A DNA stretch of 44,856 bases from an uncultured bacterium (lineage in GTDB: Bacteria > Verrucomicrobiota > Kiritimatiellia > CAIKKV01): positions 1 to 44,856 of the forward strand of contig CALHRZ010000021.1 in the NCBI GenBank assembly GCA_938038445.1, in the 5' to 3' direction. Each line of letters begins with the position of its first letter. The first letter of the stretch is position 1. A program made the translations under genes and the position numbers. The notes beneath the pieces were generated by a model that worked only from the letters and a program-made list of their open reading frames with translations, did no database searches and was not told the origin of the DNA. This document shows, piece after piece, positions 1 through 9,482 of this stretch.

Positions 1-5
1 GTTCA

Positions 6-1607
6 TCATACCCCGCTCCTGTTGAATGCCGGCTCTCTGACCCGAAATCTCCCGCCTCCCCCTGTCCCACACCGCCCCACGCCTCCAGGCGCCGGGCGCC
101 CAGCACGGAAACCATAGGTTGGAAACCTGATGGAGATGTTAAAATTGCCATAGTTGCGATCCGATACCCGACAATGCCTGACAGATTCGCCAGAGAAAGC
201 CCCCCCTCGAAACGCGGTCAAACCAGGCCAACCTGTGACATTTGAAGCGCCGGCTACGGATAGTCTCCCGTCGCCGTGCGCACCCGTAAAGCCCCGCGCC
301 GTCGAGTTTCCGATCGACACGGTTAATTCATATAAGTTGCCACTCAATTCCATGATCCCCCAGTACGAGGCTCCCGCCGACACGCGCGAACTGGTCGGCG
401 TCGCAAAGATCCCAACGCGCAAGGGTCCCTGTCCGCCATCTCCGCCTGAGTGTGCTGTCCCCCCGTAGTTACATCCGCCGCTCGAGGTGTCCGTCGTGAT
501 CGTTTCTGTACCGTTCTCTTGGCCGCTGAGTGTGCGGGAGGTGCCCATGATCGTACTCGTTCCCCATGCGTATTCATCCGGAACCGGGTCCTGGGGGCCG
601 CGGCATGCTTTCTCGAACTCCAGCTCAGTCATCGGCCGCAACCCTGCCCAATCCGCAAAAGCCAGCCCATCATGATACGATAGGTGGCCGCAGGCCCGGT
701 CGCGTCTCGCGGTGGTATACACGCGCGGATATGGTGAACCGGGATCTTCGGTCAACCGCACCGTGTTGCGGGACTGAATAGCGGCACTGCCGCCCGCCGT
801 AGCGGACATGTAGTAGTTCAGATTGGTTGCGGTACAACGCGCTTCTTGTTGGGCGCGGGTCAAGGTGTTGAGGAAATCCGCGTATTGACCCTGCGTGATC
901 TCATACTTCATGCAATAGAACGCCGCATAACCTTTCGGAAAATCATCTGGAATCGGTCCCTGGCGGTCGCCGCCAGCAGCAGAGGAAGCGTAATACAGAT
1001 TCCCGGTGTTGGTTCCTACGATAATGGCCGCCTCATTCGAAATCACATACGGTTGGTTTGGGTTGGGGTAGGTGTAAAGTTCGGAAACTCCCCCTCCTCC
1101 GGATCCCACTTTGAAGGGACCTTCGGCGACATAGACCATTTCAACCCCAAAGGCTTGAAGTTTGACCCTGTCGGACTTGGCAAGACTGTTGGAGGCAAAG
1201 TTCCATACCGCCCGGACGTTCTGGACTGCGGTCGTGCCGGCCCCTTCGGTCGCCCGGCGAATCAACAGCCCGACCCGATCAGGGGGCACGATGATTTCGA
1301 TGGAGGTCCCGGAGCCAGTTGAATAGCCTGTCGGGTTGATTCCCGTGCCTTCCAGAAGGACGGGTTCCCATTCCGTCCTATCGTCGGCCAACACCTTGAA
1401 AAACACCCACGCTGCATCGTGATTGATATTCGTAAAGCGCCAGGAGTTTTCCCACGAAATATCGAACGAGACGAAGGCCGTGCTGTTGTCTCGACCGCTC
1501 ACCGCCACGTTTGTGATTTGCAGGTTATTGGCCCAGGTGAAGCTGGCTGCCGCAAACAGCCCCAGCCCGAGCGCGATATGCGAGCCCCCTGTTCGTTGTC
1601 TGTTCAT
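6..1607 (-). CDS. Secreted SUMF1/formylglycine-generating-enzyme-like protein
   Basis: A 533-residue exported protein. The N-terminus has a basic start, a hydrophobic stretch and a WA-NN junction typical of a Sec signal peptide. About 140 residues of a beta-rich domain with a DISWENSWR-type motif follow, then a C-terminal SUMF1/FGE-sulfatase domain recognised by YCMKYEITQGQYADFLN, GLRPMTELEFEKACRG, the GNLYEL motif (usually GNVWEW) and a closing YGFRAGR. The domain is widespread in secreted PVC and Bacteroidetes proteins, mostly as a C-type-lectin-like fold without formylglycine activity. The Cys pair of true FGE is not evident here (one Cys in HCRVSDRN), so catalysis is doubtful. The ATG at 1607 is chosen because GAGGAGG lies just upstream and a signal peptide follows at once. 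An in-frame GTG at 1658 with its own AAGGAGG would add 17 residues. The last 20 or so residues after FRAGR are Gly/Arg-rich and of unknown role. Confidence 0.88.
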   Translation of the reverse strand: MNRQRTGGSHIALGLGLFAAASFTWANNLQITNVAVSGRDNSTAFVSFDISWENSWRFTNINHDAAWVFFKVLADDRTEWEPVLLEGTGINPTGYSTGSGTSIEIIVPPDRVGLLIRRATEGAGTTAVQNVRAVWNFASNSLAKSDRVKLQAFGVEMVYVAEGPFKVGSGGGGVSELYTYPNPNQPYVISNEAAIIVGTNTGNLYYASSAAGGDRQGPIPDDFPKGYAAFYCMKYEITQGQYADFLNTLTRAQQEARCTATNLNYYMSATAGGSAAIQSRNTVRLTEDPGSPYPRVYTTARRDRACGHLSYHDGLAFADWAGLRPMTELEFEKACRGPQDPVPDEYAWGTSTIMGTSRTLSGQENGTETITTDTSSGGCNYGGTAHSGGDGGQGPLRVGIFATPTSSRVSAGASYWGIMELSGNLYELTVSIGNSTARGFTGAHGDGRLSVAGASNVTGWPGLTAFRGGAFSGESVRHCRVSDRNYGNFNISIRFPTYGFRAGRPAPGGVGRCGTGGGGRFRVREPAFNRSGV

Positions 1608-1691
1608 TTCGGTTCCTCCTCTATTGTTTGATTGAAGTCCACCTGGGGTTGCCCTCACAAACTTTCCTCCTTTTACTGAATTACAAAAGAA

Positions 1692-1720
1692 AGATTACAC
1701 ATTTCGGGGCATTTTGTCAA
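1692..1720 (-). promoter_or_regulatory. Sigma70-type promoter for the SUMF1-like gene
   Basis: On the minus strand, TTGACA (1720-1715) is followed after exactly 17 bases by TAATCT (1697-1692). This gives a start point near 1685 and a leader of about 78 nt before the ATG at 1607. The surrounding 1660-1760 stretch is much more AT-rich than the rest of the window, as expected of a promoter region. Confidence 0.7.
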
Positions 1721-1750
1721 TTCCGTCACAATTTTACAATTTTCTATAAT
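1721..1750 (+). promoter_or_regulatory. Possible divergent promoter for the small zinc-ribbon ORF
   Basis: A perfect TATAAT lies at 1745-1750 on the plus strand. The best -35 at 18-base spacing is only TTCCGT (1721-1726). It lies just upstream of the -35 box of the minus-strand promoter, so the two would be back to back. The weak -35 keeps this tentative. Confidence 0.3.
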
Positions 1751-1801
1751 TGTTGTAGTGGGTGGATTGGCAAAGCCAGCGAGCTCCCTGGATGGCGTTG
1801 G

Positions 1802-2041
1802 ATGGCGCGGCAGGTCTGCCAATGTCCTGACTGTTCGCAACGGCTGGAAGCGCCCGAGGAAATGCTTCGGCAGCCAGTTCGATGTTTGTCGCGTAACGGA
1901 ACAATCGTGGCGCAACGGTTCTTTTCAACCGAGGTGATTCCGGATTTATCCCCGCCTCAGGCCGCAACGCGGCTATGCCTCATTTGTGGGGATCGGATTC
2001 TGTTGGAAGCGATAAACGCAAGCACTGCGGGGAATTTTTAG
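1802..2041 (+). CDS. Small zinc-ribbon-like protein, possibly degenerate
   Basis: A 79-residue ORF beginning MARQVCQCPDCSQRLEAPEE and continuing to an RC about residue 27. This matches the first half of a zinc ribbon common in planctomycete and verrucomicrobial proteins (CPxC, LEAPEEM, then a second RCPxC knuckle). The second knuckle should read roughly RCPSCNGTI but reads RCLSRNGTI, so one expected zinc Cys is Arg (CGT instead of TGT) and the Pro is Leu. A further CLICG occurs near the end. A TATAAT lies about 52 bases upstream, but no good ribosome binding site is visible. It could be a decaying gene, a diverged small regulator or a chance ORF. The motif match is the only support. Confidence 0.38.
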   Translation: MARQVCQCPDCSQRLEAPEEMLRQPVRCLSRNGTIVAQRFFSTEVIPDLSPPQAATRLCLICGDRILLEAINASTAGNF

Positions 2042-2527
2042 ACGGGTGAGGAAGAGAACCCGCTCCTGCAAAACCCAGGAACACCGTCACGGGGCACCCC
2101 GAGAGGGAGCTATGGAAGGGACGACTTCCGATGCGTGCTGCTCGGCCGAAACAGCCGGACCAACAGGGCAATGAACAAACGGGCGATAGGGAAGGTTGGC
2201 ATATTGACTCGAACGGTCCATGAGGTGGAGATTTGGGACATTCGGGTTCTTACGCAGAACCGGAACATTGCCGGAGGAATGTCTGGACGAGGGGGCTGTT
2301 GAAGAAGGAGGAGCCGGAACGGGTGGAATCGAAGCGCGGTTTGGGGGGATCTTTAATCGGTATGTTCGCTCATCCGTCAGGCAGAAAGAGGGGGCCGAAA
2401 AAGAAGGCGAGCAGGAACCGGCGATGCCCCCTGTGAAGAGGGAAATCCCCTTCAGGGTTATTCCCTGATGGGGGAGGGGGTGATGGGCGGGTCGGCGCTC
2501 CTGATGATAAAGGGCGGGAATTCGGTC
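2042..2527. other. Intergenic region without a supported gene
   Basis: Nearly 500 bases between the small zinc-ribbon ORF and the gapA promoter. Reading frames of 60-180 codons are open on both strands, but they lack start sites with ribosome binding sites, recognisable motifs or mutually consistent coding signals. I see no tRNA-like or clear terminator structure. A short imperfect inverted repeat around 2450-2475 (CAGGGTTATTCCCTG core) could be a weak hairpin. Confidence 0.4.
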
Positions 2528-3717
<1,190 letters not shown>

Positions 3718-3736
3718 AACTTCTCGGGGAGATCCG

Positions 3737-4981
3737 ATGAATAAGAAGACTCTGCGGGATGTGCCGTTGAAGGATCGGCGTGTGGTAATGCGCGTGGACT
3801 TTAACGTGCCGATTCAGAACGGCGTCATTGCCGACGACACCCGCGTCCGTGCGGCGCTTCCGAGCATTCGATATGTTCTCGACCAGGGGGGATCCCTGGT
3901 GCTGATGAGCCATCTGGGTCGTCCCGCCGGCAAGGGATATGAAGCCGAGTTCAGTCTGAAACCTGTGGCGGTCCACCTGGAAAGAGTTCTTGGCCGGCCC
4001 GTGGTCTTCGCCCCCGACTGTCTGGCTGCCGACGCGGCGGTCCAGGCGCTTCGATCGGGGCAGGTCCTGATGCTTGAGAACACGCGTTTTTACAAGGAGG
4101 AGGAAGGTTCCGTCAAGAGGAAGGAGGGGGAGAGCGAGGAATCGTACAAGGCGCGGAAAGCCGAGATGAAGGAGAAGCAGAAGGCGATGGCGAAGAAGCT
4201 GGCCTCCTATGGGGATCTCTTCTGCAACGATGCCTTCGGCTCAGCACATCGGGCCCATGCCTCGACCGCAGTGATTGCGCAGTATCTTTCTGTGAGCGTA
4301 GCGGGTTTTCTCATGGAGAAGGAACTCGACTACCTCGGTCGCGCCCTGGAAAAACCGGAGCGTCCCTTTGTGGCCATTCTGGGCGGGGCTAAGGTTTCCG
4401 ATAAATTGGGCGTTGTGCGCAATCTCCTCGCGAAAGTGGATGCGTTGCTCATCGGCGGCGGCATGGCCTATACCTTTTTGGCCGCGCAGGGCCATCGGAT
4501 CGGCAAATCCCTCTGCGAGCAGGATCAGCTCGATTATGCCCGTGGGATGCTGGAAGAGGCGCGCAAGCGGAACGTCCGGCTGCTCTTGCCGGTTGACAAC
4601 GTGGCGGCCGATCGGTTCGACGCCCAGGCCAACACGCAGGTTGTGGGCTCCGACATTCCGGACGGCTGGATGGCGCTGGACATTGGCCCCCAAACGGTCG
4701 CGCTATTCGGGCAGGAAATTCGGAAGGCGAAAATGGTGGTCTGGAACGGCCCGATGGGCTGCTTTGAAATGGAGCCGTTTGCCGCCGGCACGCTCGGCAT
4801 TTGCCGTGCCGTAGCGGAGAGCGGGGCGGTGAGCATCATTGGGGGCGGGGACAGCGTGAGTGCGGTCAATCAAAGCGGGCTGGCCGACCGGATGAGCCAT
4901 ATCAGCACGGGCGGTGGAGCCAGTCTCGAGTTTCTCGAGGGGAAGATGCTGCCGGGTGTGGCCGTTCTGAACGACAAGTAA
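3737..4981 (+). CDS. pgk: Phosphoglycerate kinase
   Basis: Transfers phosphate from 1,3-bisphosphoglycerate to ADP, the step after GapA. The 414-residue protein shows RVDFNVP near the start, [43 protein letters not shown] and the C-terminal GGGDSVSAV nucleotide-binding loop. The charged helical insertion after [11 protein letters not shown] ([19 protein letters not shown] region) makes it longer than the E. coli enzyme and resembles the longer PGKs of Bacteroidetes-type bacteria. The start is the ATG with GGGGAGA upstream. The frame is open further upstream inside gapA, but that extension has no PGK similarity. Confidence 0.97.
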   Translation: MNKKTLRDVPLKDRRVVMRVDFNVPIQNGVIADDTRVRAALPSIRYVLDQGGSLVLMSHLGRPAGKGYEAEFSLKPVAVHLERVLGRPVVFAPDCLAADAAVQALRSGQVLMLENTRFYKEEEGSVKRKEGESEESYKARKAEMKEKQKAMAKKLASYGDLFCNDAFGSAHRAHASTAVIAQYLSVSVAGFLMEKELDYLGRALEKPERPFVAILGGAKVSDKLGVVRNLLAKVDALLIGGGMAYTFLAAQGHRIGKSLCEQDQLDYARGMLEEARKRNVRLLLPVDNVAADRFDAQANTQVVGSDIPDGWMALDIGPQTVALFGQEIRKAKMVVWNGPMGCFEMEPFAAGTLGICRAVAESGAVSIIGGGDSVSAVNQSGLADRMSHISTGGGASLEFLEGKMLPGVAVLNDK

Positions 4982-5000
4982 GGGAACAGGAGCGAACGGC

Positions 5001-5750
5001 ATGCGATCGAAGCTGGTGGCCGGCAATTGGAAGATGTACAAAACGGCGGCGGAAGGCGCTGTCCTGGCAACCGCCATTCGAAACGGACTGCGGCGAAAGC
5101 CGGGCGTGGAGGTAGCCGTTTGTCCGCCTTTCACCGCTTTGACGGCCGTTGCCCAGGCGCTGGCCGGAAGTCCGATCGCGCTGGGGGCGCAGAATCTACA
5201 TCCGGAGGCCGAAGGGGCCCATACGGGCGAAATTTCTGCGGTCATGCTCAAGGAACATGGGTGCGTCTATGTGATCGTGGGGCACAGCGAACGCCGCCGC
5301 GAGTGCGGCGAAACGGATGCGCTGGTCAATGCCAAAGCGCTTGCGGCGCTCAAGGCGGGTCTCATCCCCATCGTCTGCGTTGGGGAAACGCGTGAGGAAC
5401 GGGAGGCGGGGCGGACGGAAGCTGTCCTGACGGAGCAGATTCGCGGCAGTCTGGCGGGTCTCGGCGATCGGCTGGAAGGGCTGGTGATTGCCTATGAACC
5501 GGTATGGGCGATTGGAACGGGGCTGACGGCCACCCCCCAGCAGGCGCAAGAGGCGCATGCACACATTCGGCGCCTGCTGGCGGCGATGGGGGGGCGGGAT
5601 GCGGCGGCGAGGACGCGAATCCTTTACGGGGGAAGCGTTAAACCGGACAATGCCGCGGACCTGTTTTCCCAACCCGACATAGATGGAGGGCTCATCGGCG
5701 GCGCCTCCCTCAAGGCGGATTCCTTCCTCGCCATCGTGCATTCCGCCTAA
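5001..5750 (+). CDS. tpiA: Triosephosphate isomerase
   Basis: Interconverts dihydroxyacetone phosphate and glyceraldehyde 3-phosphate. The 249-residue protein has the usual family length and all catalytic residues: Asn9 and Lys11 in GNWKM, His95 in VGHSERR and Glu166 in AYEPVWAIGTG (loop 6). The phosphate-binding ILYGGSVKPDN is near the C-terminus. It lies 19 bases after pgk with an AGGAG about nine bases before the ATG. The gapA-pgk-tpiA order followed by secG is seen in many bacteria. Confidence 0.97.
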   Translation: MRSKLVAGNWKMYKTAAEGAVLATAIRNGLRRKPGVEVAVCPPFTALTAVAQALAGSPIALGAQNLHPEAEGAHTGEISAVMLKEHGCVYVIVGHSERRRECGETDALVNAKALAALKAGLIPIVCVGETREEREAGRTEAVLTEQIRGSLAGLGDRLEGLVIAYEPVWAIGTGLTATPQQAQEAHAHIRRLLAAMGGRDAAARTRILYGGSVKPDNAADLFSQPDIDGGLIGGASLKADSFLAIVHSA

Positions 5751-5771
5751 AGCCGACGGAGGTCAACGATC

Positions 5772-6281
5772 ATGCTGACGTTTTTATGGTATCTGCTCGT
5801 GACTGTCGAGGTCCTGCTGGCTTTATTGCTCATTCTGATCATTCTTCTGCAACGATCACGGGAAGACGGGCTCGGCCTTGCGTTTGGCAGCGCGATGGGC
5901 GAAAGCCTTTTTGGGACGCAGGCGTCCACTATTCTCACGAAAGCGACCGTGGCGCTTACGGTTCTCTTTCTGCTGAACACGATCGCGCTCGGCCGCGTGG
6001 GGAGCGCCCGGTGGAGCCGGCGGCAACTCATCGGCGACCGGATTCCCGAAGGGACTGCGGCGCCGGTTGAATATCATACTTTGCCTTCCATGCCGGCTGC
6101 CGAAACCGCCGTCGAGGAATTCCCTGCGGCTCCGATGACGACGGAACCTGTCGAGGGTCCTGCGTACGGTGAGGTTCCGCTCACGCTCCCCCTTGCTGCG
6201 GAGCCGCAGGGGAACGCTCTTTTGCCGGAAACGGCTGATTCGGCCGCCGCAACGCCTCCGGCGCCTGCGCCGGCACCCTGA
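5772..6281 (+). CDS. secG: Protein translocase subunit SecG with long Pro/Ala-rich tail
   Basis: Small subunit of the SecYEG channel. Two hydrophobic helices (about residues 3-25 and 52-72) flank the conserved loop LLQRSREDGLGLAFGSAMGE and FGTQASTILTKAT, which is typical SecG. At 169 residues it is longer than the common 75-120 because of a 90-residue C-terminal extension rich in Ala, Pro and Glu with no recognisable domain. GGAGG lies ten bases before the ATG. The tpiA-secG neighbourhood is conserved widely and supports the call. Confidence 0.92.
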   Translation: MLTFLWYLLVTVEVLLALLLILIILLQRSREDGLGLAFGSAMGESLFGTQASTILTKATVALTVLFLLNTIALGRVGSARWSRRQLIGDRIPEGTAAPVEYHTLPSMPAAETAVEEFPAAPMTTEPVEGPAYGEVPLTLPLAAEPQGNALLPETADSAAATPPAPAPAP

Positions 6282-6295
6282 CCGAGGGTCGCGCG

Positions 6296-8146
6296 ATGGG
6301 CGCCGCAGTGGGATGGATTCGCCAAGCCGGCGCCGGCCTTTTGACCGTCGGCGCCGCTCTTTTGGTTTCTTCTTGCGGCGAAAAACCCCTTCCGGCCGGC
6401 ACCTCAACCGAACGGGTCCTTTTTGGAGAAACCGAGCGCATCCGGAGTTTTGACCCTGCCAAGGCGGGGGATGTCGCCTCCGCTCTTGCCATCGCCCGCA
6501 TTTACGAAACTCTCTACCAGTACGCCTATTTGGAACGGCCCTACCGCCTCGAACCCCTGCTCGCCGTTGCGATGCCGACCGTGTCAGAGGATGGTCTGAC
6601 CTATACCATTCCTCTTCGACGGGGGATCTTTTTTTCCGATGATCCTTGTTTCACGCGCACAGGGGGCAAGGGGCGGGAACTGACGGCCGAGGATTTCGTG
6701 TATTCCATTAAACGGATCGCGGATGTCAAAAACGAATCCTCCGGCTGGTGGGCGTTTCAGGGCCGTATCGTCGGGTTGGACGAGTTTCGGGAATCCACCC
6801 TTGGAGAGGCGCCCAGCGATTACGACCGACCCGTTGAAGGGTTGCGTGCTCCGGACCCCTGGACGCTCCAAATCCGCCTCAAAGAGCCCTATCCCCAACT
6901 CCTTTGGATCCTGGCGATGCACTATGCGGCCGCCGTTCCGCGCGAGGCCGTCGAATACTACAATGGAAGAGACGGCCGCGCCCGCTTCAGTCATCATCCT
7001 GTCGGGACTGGTCCTTTCCGCCTTGTCCAATGGGTTCGGAACTACCGCATCGAATATGAGCGGAATCCGATGTGGCAGGAGACCGGCCGGGTGGAGCGTT
7101 ATCCCGACCGGGGCGAACCGGGAGACGCCGAGGCGGGACTTCTGCAAGCCGCCGGCCGGCCGATCCCCTTTCTCGACCGGATCGTGCAGTATGTGATCGG
7201 AGACAGTTCCACCCAGTGGCTTCTGTTTTTAAGAGGACGGCTCGAACAGTCGGGCATCGGGCGCGACAATTGGGACGCCGTGATCGGTCCCGAACGAACG
7301 CTCACACCGGGGTTGCGCGCGAAAGGGGTACGCCTTCATGCCACGCCGACGCTGATGACGACGTACATCGGCTTTAATATGGACGATCCTGTTGTGGGCT
7401 CGAACAAAAAACTTCGCCAGGCGCTCCATTGCGCGTTTGACGGGAAAGCCTGGTCGGCCTTTTACAACGACCGGATGATTCCGGCGAACGGACCCCTGCC
7501 GCCCGGGGTGGCCGGTGCCCGGGGACCGGACGAACCCAATCCCTATGGCTTCGATCTGGAAAAGGCGCGCCGACTTCTCGCCGAGGCGGGCTACCCGAAC
7601 GGCGTGGATCCGGCGACAGGTCGGCGCTTGATTTTGACCGTGGAACTGGGAGCGGCGAACGATCCGACTACGCGGGCTTCGGCGGAACTGTTTGCCGATT
7701 TCATGGACCGCATCGGCGTGCGGATCGAAAACAGCTATAATAACTGGCCGACCTTTCTCGACAAAATGGACCGGCGCCAGTGTCAGATGTACCGGCTCGG
7801 CTGGGTCGCCGATTATCCCGATGCGGAAAACTTTCTTCAACTGTTCTATGGGCCCAACAGTTCACCGGGTCCCAACCACAGCAACTACACGAATCCGGAA
7901 TTCGACCGCTTGTACGAGCAGGCTCGCACGATGTCGGATAGTCCCGAGCGAACGGCCCTTTACCGGGCGATGGCGGACCTCGTGATCGAAGAGTGTCCTT
8001 GGATCTGTTTGGCCTATCCTCTGGCATTCGGCCTTCAGCACGGCTGGTTGCTCCACTACAAGCCCCATGACTTTCCTTACGGCATGAGTAAGTATTACGA
8101 TGTGGACATCGAAGCCCGCGCGGCATGGCAGGCGCGGGAGTGGTGA
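6296..8146 (+). CDS. Peptide-type ABC transporter substrate-binding lipoprotein (SBP family 5)
   Basis: A 616-residue periplasmic binding protein for an oligopeptide-type importer. The signal sequence ends in a lipobox-like LVSSC with Cys27 as the probable lipidation site. The body follows the family 5 pattern: ETERIRSFDPAKAGD at the start, the LAEAGYPNGVDPATG segment, and the LGWVADYPDAENFLQLFYG region near the C-terminus. GAGGG seven bases before the ATG fits the start, 14 bases after secG. Two permease genes follow directly, but no ATPase gene is present, so the ATPases must be encoded elsewhere. Substrate cannot be deduced; peptides are only the most common ligand of this family. Confidence 0.92.
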   Translation: MGAAVGWIRQAGAGLLTVGAALLVSSCGEKPLPAGTSTERVLFGETERIRSFDPAKAGDVASALAIARIYETLYQYAYLERPYRLEPLLAVAMPTVSEDGLTYTIPLRRGIFFSDDPCFTRTGGKGRELTAEDFVYSIKRIADVKNESSGWWAFQGRIVGLDEFRESTLGEAPSDYDRPVEGLRAPDPWTLQIRLKEPYPQLLWILAMHYAAAVPREAVEYYNGRDGRARFSHHPVGTGPFRLVQWVRNYRIEYERNPMWQETGRVERYPDRGEPGDAEAGLLQAAGRPIPFLDRIVQYVIGDSSTQWLLFLRGRLEQSGIGRDNWDAVIGPERTLTPGLRAKGVRLHATPTLMTTYIGFNMDDPVVGSNKKLRQALHCAFDGKAWSAFYNDRMIPANGPLPPGVAGARGPDEPNPYGFDLEKARRLLAEAGYPNGVDPATGRRLILTVELGAANDPTTRASAELFADFMDRIGVRIENSYNNWPTFLDKMDRRQCQMYRLGWVADYPDAENFLQLFYGPNSSPGPNHSNYTNPEFDRLYEQARTMSDSPERTALYRAMADLVIEECPWICLAYPLAFGLQHGWLLHYKPHDFPYGMSKYYDVDIEARAAWQAREW

Positions 8147-8159
8147 GGAGGAGCCGGCC

Positions 8160-9482
8160 ATGATTCTCTATAGTTTGCGCCGATTGCTCCAGCTTATACC
8201 GATTCTCTTCGGTGTGCTTGTCGTCACGTTCATTCTTTTCAACGTGGCAGGGGGAAGTCCTGCCGCCCTCATGCTGGGGAAAAACGTTTCTGCCCGCCAA
8301 CTGGAGGAGTTCGATGAACAACGGGGATTCAACAAGCCGCTTTTCTTCGGATACTGGACGGCGACACGCGCTTACGAAAGTCACCGGGAGGTTCCCTTTC
8401 CGCCGGGATGGCGGCAGGTGGAAGGGGCGCGGCTGGAACGCGATCGTCTGATTCTTGAACGCGCGGCCGAGGTGCCGTTGGCGTTCGCACCCCGTGCCGG
8501 CCTTTTGTTCCGTTGGACCGTCCGGTATCGGACCGCGGGGGTCTACCAACTCGAATGGTCCGATGCCGAGGGAGAGAATCGCCTTGATCTTCCGCCCGCC
8601 CCTCGCGGCCGTACCGTCTCTCTCCTGGTTCGTTCCGGGGGAGAAGGGGGGGACGGGCGTCTACGGTTTGCGCCTCGGTCCGAACGCGAGCCTCCCTTGG
8701 AGATTCTGCGGTTGACACTGGAGCGGCGGATGGAGTCGCCTTGGGATTCCCAGTTCGCGTATTTTCTTCGCCGCCTGTTGCGGCTTGATTTTGGGGAGTC
8801 CTTGGCGACCGGTCAGCCCGTTCTCCAGATGATGCGTGAAGGCATCGGGCCCTCGTTGCTGCTCATGATTCCCATCTTCTTTGGAGAACTCGTCCTGGCC
8901 ATCACTCTCGCACTTTTTTGCGCCTGGTTCCGCGACCGTTGGCCCGATCGCCTGATTGTAACCGTCTCGGTGCTGCTGATGAGCGTCAACTATCTCGTCT
9001 GGATCGTGATGGGGCAATACTGGCTTGCCTTCCGGTGGAACTGGTTTCCCCTCTGGGGGTTTGAATCCTGGCGCTATCTCCTGCTGCCATGGCTGATCGG
9101 CCTCTTCAGCGGTCTGGGAGGGAGCGTACGGTTTTATCGCACGGTTATGCTGGACGAAATGTATCGGGATTATGTTCGGACCGCGTTTGCGAAAGGAGTT
9201 CCCCTTCGCGTTGTGTTGTTCCGCCATGTCTTGCGCAACGCGATGATTCCCATCCTCACCCAGTCGGTCATGGCGCTGCCCTTTCTTTATACGGGCAGCC
9301 TTCTCTTGGAAAGCTTCTTTGGAATTCCAGGGCTGGGCTATCTCAGCGTCAATGCCCTGAACTCGCTTGATGTGGACGTGGTCCGCGCCGTCGTCGTAAT
9401 CGGCACCGTTCTGTACGTGGTGGCCAATTTAGTGAGTGACATTTGTTATGCGTTGGTCGATCCGAGAGTCAGGCTGAAATGA
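8160..9482 (+). CDS. DppB-type ABC permease with a large inserted periplasmic domain
   Basis: Integral membrane subunit of the importer, 440 residues against about 310-340 for typical DppB/OppB. Residues 1-30 form the first membrane helix, starting MILYSLRRLLQLIPILFGV. The core resumes with FAYFLRRLLRLDFGESL and the conserved permease domain includes the EAA-type loop YVRTAFAKGVPLRVVLFRHVLRNA and FFGIPGLGYLSVNAL. Between the normal FNKPLFFGYW and SQFAYFLRRLLRLD segments lies an insertion of about 125 residues (66-193) that looks beta-rich and would face the periplasm. GAGGAGGAG precedes the ATG. The downstream permease starts in an ATGA overlap. Confidence 0.92.
   Translation: MILYSLRRLLQLIPILFGVLVVTFILFNVAGGSPAALMLGKNVSARQLEEFDEQRGFNKPLFFGYWTATRAYESHREVPFPPGWRQVEGARLERDRLILERAAEVPLAFAPRAGLLFRWTVRYRTAGVYQLEWSDAEGENRLDLPPAPRGRTVSLLVRSGGEGGDGRLRFAPRSEREPPLEILRLTLERRMESPWDSQFAYFLRRLLRLDFGESLATGQPVLQMMREGIGPSLLLMIPIFFGELVLAITLALFCAWFRDRWPDRLIVTVSVLLMSVNYLVWIVMGQYWLAFRWNWFPLWGFESWRYLLLPWLIGLFSGLGGSVRFYRTVMLDEMYRDYVRTAFAKGVPLRVVLFRHVLRNAMIPILTQSVMALPFLYTGSLLLESFFGIPGLGYLSVNALNSLDVDVVRAVVVIGTVLYVVANLVSDICYALVDPRVRLK

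Noticed and set aside
2220..2468. 82-codon plus-strand frame in the same intergenic region
   Set aside because: No ribosome binding site or recognisable domain; an overlapping plus-strand frame is equally open, as expected by chance in GC-rich DNA.
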